DNA from: Chionoecetes opilio
Taxonomy: Eukaryota; Arthropoda; Malacostraca; Decapoda; Majidae
DNA length: 64,000 nt
Direction: 5' to 3'
Assembly: GCA_016584305.1 (NCBI GenBank)
Contig: JACEEZ010000371.1
Location: 18,501 to 82,500 of the forward strand
The position numbers and the translations under genes were made by a program. Under the pieces are notes generated by a model. That model had not been told where the DNA came from. It was given only the letters and a program-made list of their open reading frames with translations, and ran no database searches. Shown here piece after piece: positions 22,621 through 31,929 of the stretch (position 1 is the stretch's first letter; each line of letters opens with the position of its first letter).

Positions 22621-23797
22621 TGAACTCTTAGATGCAGAACCCAACCTGTGTATAATCAGGATGATACGTGGCAAAAGATTACACAAATTTCAAGTCATTC
22701 ACCAGAGTAAGAAGCCACATGAAAGAATACTCAGAGGAAATGTCAGAAACAGCAACATAAAAACGGAACGTGAATGAAAGTACCGACATGGAGATTTAGG
22801 AATGAGCAAAAAATCATGTAACCTATCGCCCACATAATAAGCTATCAACAAAGTTTAAGGTCTTATAAATAATGCAAGAGCAGGTGGAAACCAAAAAAGT
22901 TTTTCAAAATTCAATCTCTAGATCGGGAGAGGAAATAATCAAAACATGCAGGATCACCTAAGAAAAACAAATATGACTAGAGAGACACAGATAGACACAA
23001 CACATAACGGGACGTAGATGAAAGGTCACCTGAAAATTCAATAGAAGAAACAAACATAAGTACACCCAAATAGTAATGTAGACTGTTAAATTACACAAAT
23101 GAAACCACTAGGTACAGAAAGAAATTGCGCAGCTATTGCAAGGAATTAGTGAAAAGATTCCAAACCAAGTTATGTTAGTTTGAACGTACAGAAAGTCCTC
23201 TTACAAGACGAATTTGAAGCATATGTAAATGGAATTGTTATTGAACGAAGGTGTAGATATAACTCATTTTACAGAAAACCTGAGGTGTTGACATGAATTT
23301 TGTTAGGATGCCTAACACCGGCCTGGACCTGTGAGGCCCAGAGCCTTAATGTAGGAAGTGGTAGAAATTTTGATTGTTGTTACCAATCTGTGTGAATCTC
23401 TTGGAAATAGAAAAAGCTATCTACAATTGAGACACCCCTGACAGAAATCGAGGAAGAATACTGGTGGAAACGGAATAGCTTAAAGAGTCAACTGGTACAT
23501 CTGTTAATTGTACAAATAATTATCATTACTTATTGGATTCCTAGAAAATGTTTTTTATGACAAGCGCGCTACACTATCAAGTTGCTCATACACAAACATG
23601 TTCTTCATTGAGCGAACCCTGTCATAGGTTTTGTCTAGCAACGTAACATAATTAATAACTTTGATGGTATATGATGAACGATAACTGTATTTAGATCAGT
23701 AAGGAAATATGAATTAAGATAGAAATATTTATCATGTATGCTCGCAATTAGTGAAAACAGAAGTCTTGTCGGGACGACAAGCGTAGCTGCAGAGCCC
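22621..23797 (+). other. Gypsy 3' internal region, no ORF resolved
   Basis: Between the integrase and the 3' LTR there is about 1.2 kb of A-rich sequence whose frames are short and broken. It is present in both arms. It could be the integrase C-terminus plus untranslated sequence, or a decayed third ORF. I cannot identify an envelope-like gene. Confidence 0.5.
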
Positions 23798-24361
23798 TGA
23801 ATAGGTGTTTTTAGTTGAATAGGATAGGAAAAGTTAGCTAGATGATTGATTACCGAGAAAGCAGAGAGAGAGAAGTTAGTGCATCACTGGCTAGAAAGCC
23901 ATTACTTTTCCTCATGTCAAAACAAGATTAAGGTTAGATAAGAAAAGTGTCAAATTCAGCACTTCCTGGCTTTCATGATTGGCTTGAAGAGAAAGGAGGA
24001 CAGTGTATGTCTTGTCCTCTTATTGGTAGCTCCAAGACGTGACGTGACTGACGTCATGGGTATAGGTTAGTTGTGAAAAGGACTCATTTTTGGGGCAGAT
24101 AAACTTTTGGTCCCATATTCCAACACGCGACCGTGGCAAAGGACAAAACATTACGAGTGAACACGAGAGACAGTGAGCGATTGGAACATTCTACACGCGA
24201 GTGAACACGAGAGAAATAAGAGTTCCTGAATACTACAAGTGAATGAAAAGTTACAGTTGTTATCCTTAATAAAAACCAAGAAAGATAAACCGACTGATTA
24301 CTCCTTTCCCGTGCATGACCAAAGTGCATGACAACGGTGCATAGCAAACCCGGCACCTACA
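23798..24361 (+). repeat. Gypsy 3' LTR, left arm
   Basis: The LTR boundaries come from comparing three copies (here, 30219-30784 and 37476-38093). Homology begins at TG(T)AATAGGTG and ends at CCGGCACCTA(A)CA, giving TG...CA termini whose first and last nine or so bases are imperfect inverted repeats. It contains a TGACGT(C) cluster and a purine run GAAGAGAAAGGAGGA at 23986-24000. That run would be a good polypurine tract, so a shorter LTR starting at 24004 is an alternative. Confidence 0.7.
24036..24056 (+). promoter_or_regulatory. CRE-like TGACGTCA cluster in the LTR
   Basis: GACGTGACGTGACTGACGTCA holds overlapping TGACGT half-sites ending in a perfect TGACGTCA (24049-24056), the CREB/ATF palindrome. 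The cluster is kept in the two other LTR copies as TGACGTCACGTCACGTCACG (30521 and 37825). The conserved position suggests it is an LTR enhancer. Binding is inferred only from the motif. Confidence 0.5.
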
Positions 24362-24421
24362 GACAGCATAGTAAAAAAGTAAGGTAAAGAGGGGAGCTAC
24401 GCTTAGCGGCTCGTGGCCATT

Positions 24422-24437
24422 CCCCCCCCCCCCCCCC
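24422..24437 (+). repeat. Poly-C run, probable artefact
   Basis: A run of about 16 C bases. The mirrored position in the right arm (about 30145-30165) has normal mixed sequence (ATGAGCACCGCATGCC), so the run is not part of the ancestral sequence. Confidence 0.6.
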
Positions 24438-24539
24438 GGTGCTATCTCGTGGCATTAGCCCTTAGAGCCGTGTGGTGGGGTGAGAACCCGTACCCCGGGA
24501 CACATGGCTAGTGTGACTCCCGGGTTTCCACAGACCCCC

Positions 24540-24620
24540 ACAGTACAGCATAGACCCCCCTAAAATAAAGTTTCACTGGTGGCGTCGGCCATTGAGAGAT
24601 TTAAAGGGGGGGACCGAGGT
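24540..24620 (+). repeat. Dispersed ~60 bp mini-repeat unit (AAATAAAGTTT ... GGCGTCGGCC)
   Basis: The block GCATAGACCCCCCTAAAATA leads into AAGTTT, GGCGTCGGCCA and a TTTAAAGGGGGGACCGA tail. Variants recur at about 25805-25850, 26900-26935 and 26960-27025, inverted in the right arm (27505-27660, 28715-28800, 29985-30050), and at 38094-38175. It looks like a short non-autonomous element or element end. The gypsy at 30219-38093 is inserted in one copy. Confidence 0.6.
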
Positions 24621-24659
24621 AACATATGGCCTACCGTAGATAACAGTAAAGTCGCCAGG

Positions 24660-25428
24660 ACAACTTTTTTTTCTGTTTACAGACGTTGGTGGCGTTAATA
24701 CTTACATTTCTACATCCATGATTTCAAGAAAGTTAGAAGGGGCTATCTGGAGAGTGTGTGTCATTTTGTGTCTTATCTGTGTCATAGTATCGCTATAAAT
24801 GAACAAATTACAAAAATATCTACAAAGTGGCTACCAACAGTAGGAGTTGCCATCTAGTGTTTATACTGAGTGTCGTACCGCTGTCGTCGTCGCCCGAAAA
24901 AAAAACCGCGTAGCTGAAATTTGAAACCGTATATTAAAAACCGCAGATACAAAGCCTAAAAACAACGCTGAAAACAGGGAAATTATACAGTGATGATATA
25001 AACTAATGCGTTATTATCTTCAGTGGCACATAGAAATTCAGTAGTAATTGCTATTAATTCGTAATATATGGCGGTCCTGTCGACTTGACTGCAGGTGGCG
25101 GCTGTACTGTTATTTACGGTAGGCCCCGCACCCAGAGGAAAAAAAATATGTTTTCAATGAAAATTGAATGCTGGACATTTCTATTTGTTCGAAACATGTT
25201 ACATTGCATGTAACATAATATGCCACAAATTAGCACCAATGTAATGTAAAAAATATGGGTGGAAAGTTTCAATAAATAATATGAAATCTGAACCACATTG
25301 GTAGAAATTTTAGAGTCCTCTCCCGCCCTTATTAGTGTTTTATTTTTATCCAGACCTTCACAAATCCCTTCAGATACTCTAAAACGTATAATAATTGGGG
25401 TGGGAGATAAAAAAAAAAAAAATAATTA
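24660..25428. other. Palindrome-arm sequence without recognised element
   Basis: About 770 bp mirrored at 29160-29960, with no coding potential or repeat signature beyond the mirror copy itself. Confidence 0.5.
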
Positions 25429-25520
25429 CTAACCTAACCTACCTAACTTGGTAAAATGTAGGTCCTTTCCACCCTAGATCTCGTTAGGAGGTTATTGGTT
25501 AGGTTGTAGTGAGGTTAGGT
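25429..25520. repeat. Short interstitial TTAGG-type (AACCT) pentamers
   Basis: CTAACCTAACCTACCTAAC at 25429-25447 and GGTTAGG/GAGGTTAGGTTAG at 25497-25525 are permutations of the arthropod telomere pentamer TTAGG on opposite strands. The mirror copy is at 29050-29151, where TTAGGTTAGGTTAGGTTAG (29133-29151) is the longest perfect run in the window. Confidence 0.7.
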
Positions 25521-25859
25521 TAGACATTTTATGTTGGGGACCAGGGCGGGGTAATATAGGGGGGAGGGGGCGTTGAAGGGGGAATCTCTCCCCCAATTTA
25601 TAATTACGCTTTAGAGGTATTCTGAAGGGATCTGTGAAGTTGGAGAAAAAAAAGAAACACCAATAAGGGCGGGAAAGGACTCTAGAAATTTTACCCCACA
25701 TTTCATTCAGGGCCCCGCACTCCCACGTACCGGCCTAATAGGGCCTCGCACACAATAACTCGCCCTGTGCGTCGGCCATCTTTTTGTTCACAATCGTAAC
25801 TACCGTACCGCATAGACCACCTAACATAAAGTTTTTATGTGGCGTAGGCCTTTTTATAT

Positions 25860-26275
25860 CTATATTAGTTATTGATAAAGGAATTAGCAGCAGGTATAAA
25901 TTAGCGTTAGCTAAGTAAATAACCTCATCAATCGGGAAAATTACAGATTTCATGATGTTATTGTTTAGTTACGCTTTAATTTATGTCATGCTTGATTCAT
26001 TTATCCAGATCATTAAAATATATCAATGGGAACTCAATGAAATTCCGTTCTATTGATATGGTCCAGTAAAATGTTTCGAGCAAAATAGTAAATGGGAGCT
26101 GGAGTGTGAATATGTAGAATATGCATATTTCTTGAGTCTCATAATGGCATTCTTTAGTGTGTTGACGATTTTTTATTTGATTATATTATAGAACAAACAT
26201 TTCCAAGATAGGGTATATCTTTTATACTGATAAACATATATTTGGTAATGGAAAATTACCATAAGCTGGAAACAC
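25860..26275 (+). repeat. Foldback core, left-arm copy
   Basis: A short inverted stretch centred near 25945 (GTTAGCTAAGTAAATAACC / GTTATTGTTTAGTTACGC) is followed by the complete returning half-core ending in TACTGATAAACATATATTTGG. It shares the ATGCAT, ATAATGGCATTCTTTAGTGTG and TTGATTATATTATAG landmarks with the cores of foldback elements A and B, but lacks their outer GC-rich arms. Confidence 0.65.
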
Positions 26276-26599
26276 GGGCGGCAAGTGGAGTTTGTTGCGT
26301 CCTCCAGCTCGCATTTCCGCGCCTGTCGCAAGCCACAACAAGTGGCTGTGACGTCACGTGCAAGACACCTATAATGAAAATTATCTAGGCTAGATGTTGT
26401 ATAGTGAAGACTGTGTGATAGAATGATCCGGTTTCTTGATGGTCTTGCGGGGGGACTCGTCCCTCAAAGGGTAGAGTGCGGGAGGGAGGTTGTCAGAGCG
26501 GCTGTCAGCCTGAGCTGGAACGGCCAATGATAACACGCGCCCAAATTCTGAGGCTCTGAGCCAATGAGCATTACGCTACCATACGTGTCTCGGCAGTCG
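26276..26599. other. Mirrored unique-looking sequence with TGACGTCACGTG
   Basis: This stretch contains GCTGTGACGTCACGTGCAAG (about 26346) and two CCAATG boxes, and mirrors 27960-28270. The CRE/E-box-like palindrome and CCAAT motifs could be promoter elements, but no transcription unit can be identified next to them. Confidence 0.35.
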
Positions 26600-26845
26600 G
26601 TCTGTGCTGAGAAAATAACACAATACCGAAATCCAATACGACCAAAAGAATATCCCGATACGGTGATACGATTGGCACCACCAATACCGATACCGGTATA
26701 CCGAAAACAAAAAATACGGTTAATTACGTTGCTAAAATACCGGATTTCGGTATACCGAAACCCGGTGCAAATCCCTACTCACACGGTAGTAGCTTACAGA
26801 ACCGTGCCAGAATACGGTATTACGGTATCGGTATTTGATTTTTCG
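26600..26845. repeat. CGGTA-rich minisatellite, left arm
   Basis: Recurring ATACCG, CCGGTATACCGAAA and CGGTATT words in both orientations give a palindrome-rich minisatellite. Related arrays are at 27690-27930 (mirror) and 40375-40600. Confidence 0.75.
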
Positions 26846-27030
26846 TTTTTTTTTTTACTTGCCATCCCAGACCAATATTAACCTCTACACATCTACCACC
26901 CTTAAAGTAAAGTTTCTATAGCGTCGGGCCATTTCTTTTTTTTACAATTCTTAACCCAAACCGCTACAGCATAGACCCCTCTAAAATAAAGTTTACTGTG
27001 GCGTCGGCCAGTGGCGGATTTAAGGGGGGA

Positions 27031-27177
27031 CCGATAAGATAAGATAAGATAAGATTTTCATCCTATCTAGACACTTTGCAATTACCAATAACAAGGTTAT
27101 TGACTACACACAAGCCGCGCCAACGTCAGCACGAACTAGGGCGGACTCGTCTTCACAACCTGCCCACCCTGACGGGC
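27031..27177 (-). mobile_element. tRNA-derived SINE, left-arm copy, internally deleted
   Basis: On the minus strand it starts with the GCCCGTCAGGG head and ends AGGATGAAAATCTTATCTTATC, a (TTATC)n-type tail. Compared with the complete copy at 36285-36464, it lacks about 50 bp between the A-box region and GAGTCCGCC. The mirror copy at 27354-27508 has the same gap, so the two are one insertion duplicated by the palindrome rather than two insertions. Confidence 0.7.
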
Positions 27178-27353
27178 AGAGGAGAGAGAGAGAGAGAGAG
27201 AGAGAGTAGAGAGAGAGAGTAGGAGAGATACCAAAAAACTTTTTCTACTTTATTATATATATATATATAATATATAATATATATAAAGTAGAAAAAGTTT
27301 TTTTGGTTCTCTCTCTCTCCTCTCCTCTCTCTCTTCTCTCTCTCTCTCTCTCT
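27178..27353. repeat. Central hairpin of the giant palindrome (GA-AT-CT)
   Basis: A (GA)n tract, then CCAAAAAACTTTTTCTACTTTA, then an alternating AT tract centred at about 27268, then TAAAGTAGAAAAAGTTTTTTTGG and a (CT)n tract. The two sides are complementary almost to the axis, so the loop is essentially zero length. Confidence 0.85.
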
Positions 27354-27508
27354 GCCCGTCAGGTGTGGCAAGGTTTGGTAGAGACGAGTCCGCCTAGTTG
27401 TTTTTTTTTTTTGCTGACGTGGCGGCGGCTTTGTGTAGTCAATAACTTGTATGTTGGTAATTGCAAAGTGTCTAGATAGGATGAAAATCTTATTTATCTT
27501 ATCTTATC
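27354..27508 (+). mobile_element. tRNA-derived SINE, right-arm copy, internally deleted
   Basis: Head GCCCGTCAGG, the A-box region TGGCAAGGTTTGGTAGAGA, then a jump straight to CGAGTCCGCCTAG, then the body and a TTATCTTATCTTATC tail. It is the mirror of 27031-27177. Confidence 0.7.
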
Positions 27509-27689
27509 GGTCCCCCCTTAAATCCGCCACTGCCGACTCCACAGGAAACTTTATTTTAGAGGGGTCTAGCTGTACGGTTGGGGTAAGAATTGTAAAAAAA
27601 AAAGAAATGGCCGACGCTATAGGAAACTTTATTTAAGGGGGGTAGATGCTGTAGAGGTTAATAATTGGTGGGAATGGCCAAGTAAAAAA

Positions 27690-27930
27690 AAAAACGAAAA
27701 ATCAAATACCGATCCCGGTTAATACGGTATTCTGGCACGGTACGTAACTAATCCCCCCCGTGTGAGGAGGGATGTGACCGGGTTTCGGTTATACCGAAAT
27801 ACCGGTATTTAGCACACGTAGTACCGGTATTTTTTGTTTTCGGTACAGGTATCGGTATTGGTGGTGCATCGGTATTACCGAGCGGTATATTATTTGGTCG
27901 GTATTGGATTCGGTATTGTGTTTTTTCTCG
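27690..27930. repeat. CGGTA-rich minisatellite, right arm
   Basis: Mirror of 26600-26845, with TACCGGTATT, CGGTATCGG and TACCGAAAT words. Confidence 0.75.
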
Positions 27931-28284
27931 CAACAGACCGACTGCCGAGACACGTAGGTAGCGTAATGCTCATTGGCTCAGAGGCCTCAGAATTTTGAGG
28001 CGCGTGTTATCATTGCGATTACAGCGCAGCTGACAATGGCCGATCCTGACAACCTCCCTCCCTCACTCTACCCCTGAGGGAAGAGTCCCCCGCAAGACCA
28101 TCACAGAAAACGGATCATTACATATCCACACAGGGCCGGGGGGCATATACAAATCTAGCCTAGATAAAATTTCATTATAGGTGTCTTGACGTGAGTCCAC
28201 AGCCCCACTTGTTGTGGCTGCGACAGCGCGGGAATGCGAAGTGAGGACCAAAAACTCCACTTGGCCGCCCGTTGTTTACCAGCT

Positions 28285-28690
28285 TATTGTAAATTTTGAG
28301 CATTACCAAATATATGGTTATCAGTATAAAAAGATACTGCTATCTTCGGAATGTTGTTCTATAATATTATCAAAAAAAAATCGTAATAAAACACACTAAA
28401 GAAATGGCCATTATGAGGACTCAAGAAAATATGCATATTTCTACATATTCAACAACTCCAGCTCCATTTAATATTTTGCCCGAAAACATTTACATGGGAC
28501 AATATCAATAGAAGCGGAATTTCATTGGGAGTTCCATTGATATATTAATGATCTGATAAATGAATCAGAAGGTGCATGCAAAATTAGCGTAACTAAATAA
28601 ATAACATCATGAAATCGGGTAATTTTCCCCGATAATGAGGGTATTTAATTAGCTAACGCTAATTTTATAATGCTGCTAATCATTTATCAA
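28285..28690 (-). repeat. Foldback core, right-arm copy
   Basis: Mirror of 25860-26275: ATATATGGTTATCAGTATAAA through CACACTAAAGAAATGGCC and ATGCATATTTC to the centre near 28620 (AACATCATGAAATCGGG). Confidence 0.65.
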
Positions 28691-30218
28691 ATAACGAAAT
28701 ATATAATATAAAAAGGCCCTACGCCACATAAAACTGTATGTTAGGGGGTCTATGCTGTACGGGAGGTTACGAATTGTAAAAAAAAAAAGATGGCCGACGC
28801 CAGGGGCGAGTTATGGTGTGCGAAGGTCCTATTAGGCGGTACGTGGGAGTGCGGGGCCTCTGATGAAATGTGGCGGTAAAATTCTAGAGTCCTTTCCCGC
28901 CATTATTAGTGTTTTCTTTTTCGCCAGACCTTCACAAGATCCCTTCAGGATACCTCTAAAGCGTAATTATTAAAGTTGGGGAGAGAGGCCCCCTTCAACG
29001 CCCCCTTCCCCCCTATATTACCCCCGCCCATGTCCCCAAAAAAAATGTCTAACCTAACCTCACTACAACCTAACCAATAACATCCTAACGAGCGAGATCT
29101 AAGGGTGGGAAAGGACTACAATTTTTACCAAGTTAGGTTAGGTTAGGTTAGTAATTATTTTTTTTTTTTTTATATCCCCCACGTTATTATAGTTTTAGAG
29201 GTATTGAAGGATTTGTGAAAGGTCTGGATAAAATAAAATAAAAACACTAATAAGGGCGGGAGAGGAACTCTAAAAATTTTACCAAATGTGGTCCGATTTA
29301 TATTAGTTATTGAAACTCTTCCACCATATTTTACATTACTGGGTGCTAATTTGTGGGCATAGTATGGTACATGCAATGTAACAGTGTTGTCGAACAAAAT
29401 AATTTTTTGTGGGGATTTGTTAGATGGTGTCCATCATTCAGATTTTCATGACAACATATTTTTCTCTGGGGTGCGGGGGCCTACCGTAAATAACAGTAAA
29501 GCCGCCACCTGCAGTCAAGAGCCAGGCGCCATATATTACGAATTATAGCATTACTACGATTTCTATGTGCCACTGAAGATAAACGAAGTAGTTTATAGCA
29601 TAAACTTTATAATCTTCCCGTTTCCAGCGTTGTTTTATGCTTTGTATTGCGGTTTATATACAGTTTTTCAATTTCCACTACGCGGTTTTTTTTTCGGGCG
29701 ACGACGACAGCGGTACGACACTCAGTAAATAAAAACTAGAGGGCAACTCTACTGTGTAGCCACTTTGTAGATCTTTTTGTAATTTGTTTCATTTATAGCC
29801 ATACTATGACACAGATTAAGAACAAAAATGACACACAACTCTCCAGATAGCCCCTTCCTAACTTTCTTCTTGAAATAATGGATGTAGAAATGGTAAAGAT
29901 TAACGCCACCACCGTCTGTAAACAGAAAAAAAGTTGTTTCCTGGCCGACTTACTGTTATCTACGGTAGGCCGATAGTTTAACTCGGTCCCCCCTTAAATC
30001 TGTCAATGGCCGGACGCACAGAAACGTTATTTTAGGGGGGTCTATGCTGTTACTGTGGTCTGTTGGAAAACCCGGGAAGTCACACTAGCCATGTGTCACG
30101 GGGTAACGGGTTCCAACCCACCACAGGCTATAAGGGCTTAATGCCACGGAGATGAGCACCGCATGCCACGGAGCTAAAGCGTATGCTCCATCTTTCCTTA
30201 CATTTTTTACCTATGCTT

Positions 30219-30784
30219 ACGTAGGTGCCGGTTTTTGCGATGCACCGTTGTATGCACTTTGGTTCATGCACGGGAAGGAGTTAATCAGTCGGTATCTTTC
30301 TTGGGTTTATTAAGGATAACAACTGGTAACTTTCATTCACTTGTAGTATTCAGGAAACTCTCTATTTATATCGTGTTCACTCGCGTGTAGAAGGGCAATC
30401 TCTCACTTGTCTCCGTGTTCACTCGTATTTTGGTCTTTGCCCACGGGTTCGGGTGGAAATATGGGGACCAAAAGTTCTATTGCCAAAAAAGTGAGTCTTT
30501 TCACAACTAACCGATAACCATGACGTCACGTCACGTCACGTCTTGAGATACCAATAAGAGACACGACATACCACGTCTACCTTTCTCTTCAGCCAATCAT
30601 GAAAGCCAAGGAAGTGCTGAATTACACTTTTCGTAATCTAAAACGTAATCTTTGTTTTGACCTGAAGGAAAAGTAATGCTCCTAGCCAGTGAGGCACTTA
30701 ACTGTTTCTCTCTCTCTCTTTCTCGGTAATCAATCAATGTAGCTAACTATTCCGATCCTTATTCAGACTAAAACACCTATTACA
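30219..30784 (-). repeat. Gypsy 3' LTR, right arm
   Basis: Mirror of 23798-24361 and homologous to the 5' LTR at 37476-38093. It keeps the TGACGTCACGTCACGTCACG cluster (30521-30540). It is about 50 bp shorter than the 5' LTR, mostly because it has one copy of a 43 bp unit that is duplicated there. Confidence 0.75.
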
Positions 30785-31929
30785 GGGCTCGGCAGGCTAC
30801 CGCTTGTAGTCCCGACCAAGACTTTGTTTTCACTAATGCGAGCCAATACATGATGAAAAATTTCTATCTTAATTCATATTCCTGACTGAACCTAAATACA
30901 GTTATCGTTCTATCATATACCATCAAAGTAATTAAGTATGTTACGTTGCTAGACAAAACCGATGACCAGGGTTCGGCTCATGAAGAACATGTTTGTTGAT
31001 TGATGCAACTTGGATGTGTAGCGGCGGATTGTACATAAAGAAACTTTCTAGGAATCCAATAAGTAATGATGAATAGTTGTAACAATTACACAGATGTACC
31101 AATTTGACGTTAAGCTATTATTTTCACCAGTATTCTGTCCCGATTTCTGTCAGGGTCTCCATGTAGATAGCTTTTCTATTTCCAGAGGAATTCACACAGA
31201 TTGTAACAACAAATCAAAATTTCTCCTGTCCTAATTAGCTCGCGGCCTCACAGGGTCCCAGGCCGGGTGTTAGGCATCCTAACAAAATTCTGTTCAACAA
31301 GCTCAGGTTTTCTGTAAAAGGAGTTATAAATATACACCTAGTTCCAAATACAATCATTTACATATGCTTCAAATTCGTCTTGTAAGAGAATTTATGTTTA
31401 CGTTACAAATAGCATAAACTTGGTTATGGAATCCTTTTCACTAAATGCCTTGCAATAGCTGCGCAATTTCTTTCGTAATAGGTGTTTCATTTGTGTAATT
31501 TAACAAGTCTACATTACTATTTGGTGTACTTATGTTTGTTCTTCTATTGAATTTTCAGGTGACCTTTTCACGTCGTTAGTGTTGTGTCTATCTGTGTCTC
31601 TCTAGTCATATTTGTTTTCTAATTGGGATCTGCATGTTTGATTATTTCCTCTCCGAGTCTTACGAGATTGGAATTTTGAACTTGTTTCCACTGCTCTGCA
31701 AATTATTATTATAAGGACTGTAAAACTTGGGTGATAGCTTATTATGTGGGCGAAGGTACATGGCGTTTTGCCATTACTAAAATCTCCCATGTCGTACTTA
31801 CAATCAGTTCCGTTTATGTGCTGTTTCTGCATTCCTTGGAGTAGTCTTTCATGGGGCTTTTACTCTGGTGAATGACTTGAAATTTGTGTAATCTATTTGC
31901 CACGTAATCATCCTGATTATACACAGGCT

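Larger units (their letters stand above)
19045..27177 (+). repeat. Left arm of ~16.4 kb palindrome
   Basis: This arm reads, reverse-complemented, as 27354-35440. Checkpoints: the sequence around 19080 pairs with about 35415, the RT aspartate pair 20749-20754 with 33739-33744, the LTR end 24361 with 30219, and the SINE head 27177 with 27354. Differences are mostly single-base indels. Contents in order are a 5'-truncated gypsy element with 3' LTR, mini-repeat units, TTAGG-type pentamers, a foldback core, a CGGTA-rich minisatellite and a SINE. Confidence 0.85.

Noticed and set aside
22621..23797. Envelope-like third ORF of the gypsy element
   Set aside because: Position would suit one, but no frame is open and no signal peptide or membrane segment could be supported.
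29133..29151. Telomere or chromosome end
   Set aside because: Fewer than four TTAGG units, flanked on both sides by ordinary palindrome-arm sequence.
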